Assembly (NCBI GenBank): GCA_013140395.1
Contig: JABFSY010000242.1
Coordinates: 1-7,184 of the forward strand
DNA: 7,184 nt
Reading direction: 5' to 3'
From: Cyclobacteriaceae bacterium
GTDB lineage: Bacteria; Bacteroidota; Bacteroidia; Cytophagales; Cyclobacteriaceae
The position numbers and the translations under genes were made by a program. How positions within the stretch are numbered: the stretch's first letter is position 1; every line of letters begins with the position of its first letter. Of the stretch, positions 1-5,947 are shown in pieces. The notes beneath the pieces are model-generated. The model was not told where the DNA came from. It searched no databases and saw only the letters and a list, made by a program, of their open reading frames with translations.

Positions 1-355
1 CTGATGCACCGAGCATATATCCTCCGTTGCCTGGAAAAAAATAATTGAAAGCTGCGTATATCACTCCAGCTCCCATACCTGTGGCTATGTAAAAGGTTAA
101 GAACTTTTTGTCTCCCCAGTATCCTTCCAGAATGGGAGCAAACGAAGCAAATGCGATCATATTAAAAAAAATGTGAGTGAAACTACCGTGGGCAAACATG
201 TAGGTGAAAAACTGATATGGTCTGAAAAGATCCGAATGAATATCCCACAACGACATGAATTCTGTGACATGAAGATTCGCCAGTAAGTTTTGCAGAAGAA
301 AAACGGCCACATTGATAATAATGAGTGTGCGAACGAGAGGTGTGATATTGAACAT
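1..355 (-). CDS. Rhomboid-family intramembrane serine protease, N-terminal 118 residues (3' end outside window)
   Basis: A polytopic membrane protease that cleaves transmembrane segments of other proteins within the lipid bilayer; its substrate cannot be told from sequence. The visible part starts MFNITPLVRTLIIINVAVF, with a first hydrophobic helix at about residues 9-27. The rhomboid signature follows: H56 and H61 with N65 (AHGSFTHIFFNM), the same spacing as the His-His-Asn set of E. coli GlpG. Next come LEGYWGDKKFLTFY (about 76-89), a glycine-rich helix (ATGMGAG), and finally LGAS, where S118 is the expected catalytic serine of GxSG. Only the first base of the following Gly codon is inside the window, so the helix with the catalytic histidine is not seen. 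The gene begins 9 bases after the mutL stop with no clear Shine-Dalgarno sequence, so co-transcription and perhaps translational coupling with mutL are likely. The family call is firm; whether it is an active protease rests on the missing part. Confidence 0.9.
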   Translation of the reverse strand, partial: MFNITPLVRTLIIINVAVFLLQNLLANLHVTEFMSLWDIHSDLFRPYQFFTYMFAHGSFTHIFFNMIAFASFAPILEGYWGDKKFLTFYIATGMGAGVIYAAFNYFFPGNGGYMLGAS

Positions 356-364
356 GATATGGAC

Positions 365-2170
365 TTAACGATTAAAATGACTTTCTATCTTAGACGAGTC
401 AAAAGTAAAAAATGTTGGCTTCCCCTCAGGAGAATAATTAGGATTCTGGCAGGCAAAAATCCGTTCTACTAATCTGTTCATTTCTTCCAAGGTTAGTTTT
501 TGACCCGCCTTGATGGACGTGCGCTTAGCAAATGCCATGGCCAAGTTTTCATTGATAGGCAATTGTAGCTCTTGCTGATTTTTCTTAAACTGCTCCAACA
601 AACCCTCCAATAATTCTATTTCACCACCGGGTACATCTGCGGGAGTGCCCGTTACCAACAGCGCATTTTTTCCAAAAATTTCGAACCGAAAGCCCAATGC
701 CAGAATTTCCTTCTCCATCTCCATCAGTAACGCAAAATCGGCCGCGCCAAATGTGATGGTTTGGGGGAACAAGGTTTGCTGACTTGCACCGGGTGTCCCC
801 TTAATGTGACTGGTAAATTTTTCAAACAATACACGCTCATGTGCAGCTTGTTGATCTATGATTAGCAAACCTTGCCGTACGGAGCGAATAATATATTTCT
901 GATGCAACTGAAATGTGCCTGTTTCGGGTTCGGCAGAACTAGGCGGTATGGGCTTGTTCATTGAGCTCTCAAAACGGAGTTCCATAGTGGGCCGGGGTTC
1001 TACTTTGTCAAAAAGCCTTGAGTTCGTCCCCTCCTCAAATACCTTCTCCCAATTTTGAAGATTAGATCGGTTGAGCGAAGTGGCAAACTGTTCGTCAAAA
1101 TACTGCTCTTTGGTAAACGACTGACTGCTCAGTTTACTGGTCAAATTTACGTCTGCCTGAAAGTCAAGAGCTGGCGCCAAATGGTGCACGCCCAATGCCT
1201 GCTTGACGGCTGACCAGAGCACCCCATAAACGGCTCGTTCGTCATCAAATTTAATTTCCGTTTTAGTGGGGTGCACATTTACATCGATATGTTTAGGGTC
1301 AATGTCAATAAACAATACATAAAAGGGAAAACTTCCTTCCGGTAGCAGGCCTTCATAGGCACTTGTTATGGCGTGGCCGAGATAGTTATTGCGGACGAAT
1401 CGTTGATTCACAAAAATGAATTGCTCCCCCCTCGTTTTTCTGGCAGATTCGGGTCTTCCTACATATCCCACAATTTTTAAAAGGGCTGTTTCTTCGCTGG
1501 CGGGTGCGAGTTGCTGCTGATAGTTTTTTCCAAACAAGGCCACGATACGTTGGCTGAGCTTGCCAGGCTGTAACTCATAGACGATCTCATCGCCCTGCAC
1601 CAGTGAGAACGCAATCTCAGGATTAGCCAACGCCAGTCGATGAAACTCATCGATAATATTGCGCATCTCCACAGCATTGGATTTTAAAAAATTTCTCCTC
1701 GCAGGGATATTAAAAAATAGATTCTTGACACTAATGCTAGTCCCCTTCTCACACGCCACTGCCTCTTGCTTTTTTACTTCCGATCCCTCCACCACTAACC
1801 AAGTGCCCAGGTCATTTTGTGCAAGTCGCGTCTTCATTTCAAATTGCGAGACAGCCGCAATAGATGCGAGCGCCTCACCTCGAAAGCCCATCGTGCGGAG
1901 TGTAAACAAATCTTCCGCTTTACGAATTTTAGAAGTAGCATGACGCTCCAAACTCATACGGGCATCTGTTTCGCTCATACCGTTCCCGTTGTCGATCACT
2001 TGAATCAACACTTTACCAGCTTCCTTGACAATCAATTTAATATCTGTGGCACCCGCATCGATAGCGTTCTCAATCAATTCCTTCACCGCAGAAGCCGGAC
2101 GTTGGACCACCTCGCCTGCTGCAATTTGGTTGGCAATAGAATCTGGGAGTAGGCGAATAATATCGGGCAT
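365..2170 (-). CDS. mutL: DNA mismatch repair protein MutL
   Basis: A cytoplasmic GHKL-ATPase that links mismatch recognition by MutS to strand incision and excision. The 601 residues fit the family. The N-terminal ATPase domain (about 1-330) carries all the hallmarks: NQIAAGEVVQRP at 14-25, the Mg/ATP motif ELIENAIDAGAT at 31-42 (E34, N35 region), DNGNGM at 60-65, RHATSKI at 76-82 and GFRGEAL at 95-101, then FVNQR at 253-257 and VNVHPTK at 297-303. A variable linker covers about 330-415. The C-terminal dimerisation domain has QQTLFP at 464-469, in the place of the sliding-clamp-binding QxLLIP motif of E. coli MutL. The endonuclease motif is altered: DQQAAHERVLFE at 439-450 in place of DQHA(x)2E(x)4E, AKRTSIKAG where ACK/ACR is usual, and SPEGKP where CPHGRP is usual. 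The start is firm because MPDIIRLLPDSIANQIAAGE is the standard N-terminus. It lies between the small membrane protein gene and the rhomboid gene, all on one strand. Confidence 0.98.
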   Translation of the reverse strand: MPDIIRLLPDSIANQIAAGEVVQRPASAVKELIENAIDAGATDIKLIVKEAGKVLIQVIDNGNGMSETDARMSLERHATSKIRKAEDLFTLRTMGFRGEALASIAAVSQFEMKTRLAQNDLGTWLVVEGSEVKKQEAVACEKGTSISVKNLFFNIPARRNFLKSNAVEMRNIIDEFHRLALANPEIAFSLVQGDEIVYELQPGKLSQRIVALFGKNYQQQLAPASEETALLKIVGYVGRPESARKTRGEQFIFVNQRFVRNNYLGHAITSAYEGLLPEGSFPFYVLFIDIDPKHIDVNVHPTKTEIKFDDERAVYGVLWSAVKQALGVHHLAPALDFQADVNLTSKLSSQSFTKEQYFDEQFATSLNRSNLQNWEKVFEEGTNSRLFDKVEPRPTMELRFESSMNKPIPPSSAEPETGTFQLHQKYIIRSVRQGLLIIDQQAAHERVLFEKFTSHIKGTPGASQQTLFPQTITFGAADFALLMEMEKEILALGFRFEIFGKNALLVTGTPADVPGGEIELLEGLLEQFKKNQQELQLPINENLAMAFAKRTSIKAGQKLTLEEMNRLVERIFACQNPNYSPEGKPTFFTFDSSKIESHFNR

Positions 2171-2245
2171 GGACTATCGGGATCGCAGGATGCTTAGTTT
2201 CTCAAAAAAATAGGATAGAAAATTAATACTTCGAATAGCCACAAA

Positions 2246-2275
2246 ACAGCTTGCTGTGCGAGGCTTGAAGCTCGC
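2246..2275 (-). terminator. Weak hairpin pair in the gap between the small membrane protein gene and mutL
   Basis: The 122-base gap holds two small inverted repeats: GCGAG/CTCGC (2258-2262 and 2271-2275, 8-base loop) and ACAGC/GCTGT (2246-2250 and 2253-2257, 2-base loop). Read on the minus strand the second is followed by a short TTTTG run. This could act as a weak or partial terminator, or as an RNA-processing hairpin, between the two genes. The T run is short and the second loop very tight, so the call is tentative. I see no convincing mutL-specific promoter in the rest of the gap. Confidence 0.22.
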
Positions 2276-2292
2276 TGCCCTATTGCCTATAC

Positions 2293-2673
2293 TCATCTGT
2301 CTTGTTTCTTCATTCCCTTGTATTTCAAATACAGATAAACGGGCACAAAAGCCAAACCAATATAGAGTGCCGATTTACCCCATTGAAAAAAAGCGATAAG
2401 GAGCAGCGTCATAAACAACAACACACCCAAGCGCATGACCACTTCGCTGGTCTGAGCGGAAGGCTTTGATCTCTTTCGTGCTGCCTGAAACGAACCAGCT
2501 ATCCGTGAACGGTAATCCGCGACTGGCTGACTGATACCCCGCTCCCTCTCAATCTCTTTTCTGATTCGATTTTCACGTTCCAACATTTCATCCTTGGCCG
2601 GATCGTAGTAGCGAGGACGATAAGTAAACCGCTGGTGGGTAGGTGCTTTAGTAAAAAGTGAGATTATTTTCAT
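2293..2673 (-). CDS. Small two-helix membrane protein of unknown function with an FxYxPRYYDP N-terminal motif
   Basis: No function is known to me. The 126-residue product has a basic N-terminal part with the striking motif RFTYRPRYYDP at 15-25. A strongly charged, probably helical segment (EMLERENRIRKEIERERG, 29-46) follows, then a basic, Ser/Ala-rich stretch to about 76. Two hydrophobic helices lie near the C-terminus (about 79-97 and 101-117), ending in a lysine-rich tail. It is therefore likely an inner-membrane hairpin with both ends in the cytoplasm. From memory, short proteins with this Phe-Tyr-Pro-Arg-Tyr-Tyr motif recur in Bacteroidota, sometimes near mutL or ribH and sometimes mislabelled as a riboflavin synthase subunit; nothing here supports that label. 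The frame is open upstream to an ATG at 2766, but I chose the ATG at 2673 (MKIISLFTKAP) because the longer form would run through the promoter region and into the divergent gene. mutL starts 122 bases downstream on the same strand. Confidence 0.8.
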   Translation of the reverse strand: MKIISLFTKAPTHQRFTYRPRYYDPAKDEMLERENRIRKEIERERGISQPVADYRSRIAGSFQAARKRSKPSAQTSEVVMRLGVLLFMTLLLIAFFQWGKSALYIGLAFVPVYLYLKYKGMKKQDR

Positions 2674-2693
2674 TGCCTTTTCATTTAAACGAA

Positions 2694-5600
2694 ATGACGA
2701 GTAGCTTCGCAACGGCAAAGTTACAAAATCCAAACGGCCAAACAGTGAAAAAAGTTTTCCCATCAACCATCGTTGAACCAGCGCATGGGAGCGATCATTT
2801 CAAAAAACCAGAGAGGGATTTCCCGGTCAAATTCACGATTTGTATTCTTTCTTTCTTACTCCTGCTGAGCCCTGCCTTGTTATCTGCGCAAGCAAGTAAA
2901 CAACAATGGGTAGACAGCGTGTTTCAAAGACTGACTACTGCTGAAAAAATTGGGCAACTCTTTATGATACCCGTTTCCTCGAATGCCACCAACGAAGAAA
3001 TTAGTTTACTCTCGGCAAAACTCAAAAAATACAAGCCGGGCAGCCTCCTTATAACTCACGGAAGCCCCATTCGTCACGTCAGGCTTATGAAAAAATTGCA
3101 GTCGCAGGCAAATGTTCCATTGATGACCGCCATTCGTGCAGAGCAAGGCATTGCATCATGCTTGGATAGCACGATACGTTTCTCGCCATTTTTGCAATTG
3201 GGCGCTGTCCGAAATGAAAATCAAATTTTTGAACTGGGCGCAGAGATGGGACAGCAAATGAAATGGCTTGGTCTACACATGAACTTATCTCTCAACGCAG
3301 ACATCCATATCGCTAACGACATGTACCCCGGCACACTCCGTTACATGAGCGACAACAAACATCAAGCAACCGGTAAGTTGATTGCACTAATGACTGGGTT
3401 GCAGAGGTCGGGGGTACTAGTCAGCGCCAGCCATTTAGGCAACCCGAAAAAAGACCGACATCTTGCCATCCAAGATAGTTCGGTAGTATTGGATGTAAAT
3501 AACCTTGACACGGTTGGATTCTATCCTTTTCAAAAACTGTTGCAAAGCGGGGTGGATGGAATTGTAACCTCCAATTTGGATTTCGTCTTATCAGGGAAAA
3601 AGAAAGCCTTGCTTGCGTCTGTTTCCGATCTATTTGTAGCTGACGTAATTCAAAAAAAACTGGGGTATGAGGGCTTGACCATGGTGGAGATGCCCTATTT
3701 CAGGAAGGCCTCACGGAAGAAAAGACCGGGTCTGGCTGAACGCTTAGCCTTTGAAGTAGGGCATGATGTTCTGATTGATCCAATGGATCTTAGCCGTAGC
3801 ATTAAGCAGATCGCAACTGCCACCAAAAAGGACAAGCGATTGCAGCTTCAACTCGACCAATCGGTCAAAAAGATATTGGCGGCAAAATATGACGCAGGAC
3901 TTCACAAGCTTCCCATTCCGGAAGAAGACAATCTTCTGCTGAAACTCTATTCACCTAAGGCCCGAACACTGCAGCGCGAATTGTCGGCAGCATCGATCAC
4001 GCTATTAAAAAACAAAAAGTCTCTGATCCCCATTTCTCTGTTGGAGAATGCCACGTTCGCATCGGTGAGCTTTGGAAAAAATGAAAACAATGAGTTCAAT
4101 CATTACCTGTCAAAATATGCTGAGTTTACTAAGCATGCGGTGCTAAGTTTGAAAGACACACTGGGCCTTGGTCGGAAAGTGAATGGCTCGTCAATTATTG
4201 TAGTGAGTTTGTACCCTCCTGCGAAAGGCATCACTCTACAGCTAGCTTCCATTATCCAGCGTTTGTCATTGAACCACGAAGTGATCGTTTGCAGCTTTGG
4301 TGACCCCGAAGATTTGAAATTCATTCAATCAGAAGGCACCTTGATCGCAGGCTACACTGACGATAATCAGACCCAGCAAGCGGCTGCAGAAGTTATTTTT
4401 GGAGGCCTGCCTGCCAAAGGCCAATTGCCAATCACCGTAAGCGAAGAATTGAAAATTAATAACGGGATTCTTACCGATACACTAGACCGATTGTCTTTTG
4501 CCTTACCGGAAGAAGTTGGAATGGACAGCCGCGCATTGGAAAAGATCAAAAATATAATGAAAGAAGCCATTGAGGCTGGCGCCACGCCTGGCTGCCAGGT
4601 CCTGGTTGCACGCCATGGAAAGATCGTATATGAAGAAAGTGCAGGATGGTTTACTTACGACAAAAAGGAGCCGGTTAATGATCAGACAATTTACGATTTG
4701 GCCTCGGTTACCAAAATTTCCGCCACACTACAGACAGTGATGTTCATGCACGAAAAAAGATTGATTGATATCAACAAAAAAATATCGGTCTACCTCCCTG
4801 AACTCAGAGAATCAAATAAGAAAGACTTCACAATCAAAGACATCCTTACCCACCAGGCAGGGCTGTGGCCCTTTTTGCCCTTTTGGGCAGGGACCGTAAA
4901 AAATTCGCCAACACAAGGCACATACTACCAAACAGAACTGAGCGATGAGTACCCTTTTCCTGTAGCTGATAGTTTGTTCGCGCATAAATCGATGAAAGAT
5001 TCACTGTGGCAGTGGATTGTAAATGCGAAAGTGCGGGACAAAATAACACGTACAGTTTATGACTACCGGTATAGCGATATGGGTTTTTACATGCTCCAGC
5101 ACTTAGCTGAAAAAATACTGAATCAGCCCATGCATGAATTTTTGGAACAAAATTTCTATGCCCCACTTGGAGCCTACACAATGGGTTACTTGCCAAGACA
5201 GGAATTTCCAGCTTCGCGAATCGCCCCAACAGAAAATGATCAACTTTTTAGAAAGCGATTGCTAGTGGGTTACGTGCACGACCAGGGCGCTGCCATGCAC
5301 GGTGGTATCGCAGGTCACGCGGGACTTTTTGGCACAGCTAATGATATGGCTAAGCTGGGTCAAATGTGGCTGCAAAAGGGTAGGTATGGTGGGCAACAGT
5401 TTTTTAAACCCGAAACCCTTGACCTATTCACTGCCAAACAATATGCAGATAGTCGAAGGGGCTTGGGCTGGGATAAACCAGTGGCGAGCGATCCGGCTGG
5501 CCCCACTTCCATTTATGCCTCATCAAAAACCTTTGGCCATACTGGGTTTACCGGCACGTGCATTTGGGTGGACCCGGAATTTGATTTGGTCTATGTGTTT

Positions 5601-5720
5601 TTGTCTAACCGAGTTTACCCGGATATGAACAACAATAAGATTCTCAACGCGAACATCCGTCCTCGGATACAGGATCTGATCTATCAGTCAATGTTTAGCT
5701 ATTCGGCAACTCAACGATAG
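2694..5720 (+). CDS. Exported GH3-like domain fused to a beta-lactamase-family serine hydrolase
   Basis: A two-part exported enzyme. Residue numbers here count from the most upstream in-frame ATG at 2658 (1020 residues). A signal peptide core lies at about 59-75 with likely cleavage after AQA at 79. A GH3 N-terminal barrel covers about 84-415 (WVDSVFQRLTTAEKIGQLFM at its start) and a GH3 C-terminal-like domain about 435-600 (VIFGGLPAKGQLPITVS). A serine beta-lactamase/penicillin-binding-like domain covers about 618-1010 and carries SVTK at 683-686 (nucleophile S683), YSD at 805-807 and HTG at 961-963, a complete class C/esterase-type active site. The GH3 half is degenerate: VEM at 343-345 where the nucleophile Asp is expected, and SHLGNPKKDRH at 258-268 where KHFPGHG...DSH is expected. 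Intact relatives are NagZ-like beta-N-acetylglucosaminidases fused to a hydrolase, which suggests periplasmic muropeptide processing; that is inference. The start is uncertain. ATG 2658 would overlap the divergent gene; ATG 2694 and GTG 2745 are alternatives, and all give an overlong signal peptide n-region. Confidence 0.85.
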   Translation: MTSSFATAKLQNPNGQTVKKVFPSTIVEPAHGSDHFKKPERDFPVKFTICILSFLLLLSPALLSAQASKQQWVDSVFQRLTTAEKIGQLFMIPVSSNATNEEISLLSAKLKKYKPGSLLITHGSPIRHVRLMKKLQSQANVPLMTAIRAEQGIASCLDSTIRFSPFLQLGAVRNENQIFELGAEMGQQMKWLGLHMNLSLNADIHIANDMYPGTLRYMSDNKHQATGKLIALMTGLQRSGVLVSASHLGNPKKDRHLAIQDSSVVLDVNNLDTVGFYPFQKLLQSGVDGIVTSNLDFVLSGKKKALLASVSDLFVADVIQKKLGYEGLTMVEMPYFRKASRKKRPGLAERLAFEVGHDVLIDPMDLSRSIKQIATATKKDKRLQLQLDQSVKKILAAKYDAGLHKLPIPEEDNLLLKLYSPKARTLQRELSAASITLLKNKKSLIPISLLENATFASVSFGKNENNEFNHYLSKYAEFTKHAVLSLKDTLGLGRKVNGSSIIVVSLYPPAKGITLQLASIIQRLSLNHEVIVCSFGDPEDLKFIQSEGTLIAGYTDDNQTQQAAAEVIFGGLPAKGQLPITVSEELKINNGILTDTLDRLSFALPEEVGMDSRALEKIKNIMKEAIEAGATPGCQVLVARHGKIVYEESAGWFTYDKKEPVNDQTIYDLASVTKISATLQTVMFMHEKRLIDINKKISVYLPELRESNKKDFTIKDILTHQAGLWPFLPFWAGTVKNSPTQGTYYQTELSDEYPFPVADSLFAHKSMKDSLWQWIVNAKVRDKITRTVYDYRYSDMGFYMLQHLAEKILNQPMHEFLEQNFYAPLGAYTMGYLPRQEFPASRIAPTENDQLFRKRLLVGYVHDQGAAMHGGIAGHAGLFGTANDMAKLGQMWLQKGRYGGQQFFKPETLDLFTAKQYADSRRGLGWDKPVASDPAGPTSIYASSKTFGHTGFTGTCIWVDPEFDLVYVFLSNRVYPDMNNNKILNANIRPRIQDLIYQSMFSYSATQR
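2716..2723 (-). promoter_or_regulatory. Candidate Bacteroidota -7 box (TAACTTTG) for the small membrane protein gene
   Basis: On the minus strand the bases read TAACTTTG, an exact match to the Bacteroidota sigma-A -7 consensus TAnnTTTG, 42 bases upstream of the ATG at 2673, which would give a leader of about 35 bases. A TTTG lies upstream but with a 15-base spacer, shorter than the roughly 17-23 bases usual for the -33 element, so the match is incomplete. If real, it would drive the small membrane protein gene and probably mutL and the rhomboid gene. It falls inside the N-terminal codons of the longer readings of the divergent gene. Confidence 0.45.
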
Positions 5721-5739
5721 TTTTGCTAGCATATAAAAC

Positions 5740-5872
5740 GTCATTGCAAACACCTGCGAGGGGACGCGCGATGGAGTGAAGCAACCTCCCTTTCGAAGTC
5801 CGAATTTCATCAGTTAAGATTGCTTCGCCCCTCTGCACTAACCCAGCGCTCGGTGCTCGCAAAGGCGAAGCA
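5740..5872 (+). repeat. Decayed palindromic interspersed repeat (GTCATTGC / GAAGCAA type)
   Basis: The gap between the fusion gene and bshA holds a run of inverted repeats and no credible coding frame. It opens with GTCATTGC (5740-5747). GAAGCAACCT (5778-5787) faces AGATTGCTTC (5817-5826), a 10-base stem with one mismatch. TGCTTCGCC (5821-5829) faces GGCGAAGCA (5864-5872), a perfect 9-base pair of arms, so two alternative hairpins share the central arm. The words GTCATTGC, GAAGCAATCT and AGATTGCTTC are typical of palindromic interspersed repeats found many times in Bacteroidota genomes, as far as I recall. The right-hand GCAATGAC end is absent, so this copy seems worn or truncated. It could also fold in the 3' leader of the fusion mRNA. 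Confidence 0.5.
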
Positions 5873-5901
5873 CGAACCCGAAACTTTTAGCCAGCCAACT
5901 C

Positions 5902-5927
5902 GGTTAAAGAGTTTATTATATTTAACC
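5902..5927 (+). promoter_or_regulatory. Inverted repeat GGTTAAA-N12-TTTAACC just upstream of bshA
   Basis: GGTTAAA (5902-5908) and TTTAACC (5921-5927) are a perfect 7-base inverted repeat with a 12-base A/T-rich spacer, ending 20 bases before the bshA ATG. The right arm overlaps TATATTTA (5917-5924), which matches the Bacteroidota -7 box TAnnTTTG at all but its last base. The placement would suit a repressor operator over the bshA promoter, or a small hairpin in a leader. A matching -33 element was not found, so promoter identity is only suggested. Confidence 0.35.
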
Positions 5928-5947
5928 CTTGGCAAATCCACCTTGAA

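Noticed and set aside
290..472. Plus-strand open frame of 60 codons across the mutL-rhomboid junction
   Set aside because: It runs antisense across the end of mutL and the start of the rhomboid gene and shows no family features.
1659..2213. Several plus-strand open frames of 62-111 codons opposite mutL
   Set aside because: They are antisense shadows of the conserved MutL ATPase domain, with compositions set by the opposite strand's codons.
2190..2240. TAATTTTC and TATTTTTTTG on the minus strand as a mutL promoter
   Set aside because: The first lacks the final G of TAnnTTTG and has a short spacer to the nearest TTTG; the second has two extra bases inside the box. Neither is good enough to call.
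2658..2693. ATG at 2658 as the start of the fusion gene
   Set aside because: It would overlap the first codons of the divergent small membrane protein gene head to head by 16 bases and place some 58 residues before the signal peptide core.
4846..5229. Minus-strand open frame of 127 codons inside the fusion gene
   Set aside because: It lies fully opposite the well-supported serine hydrolase domain, its product resembles no family I know, and it has no upstream signals.
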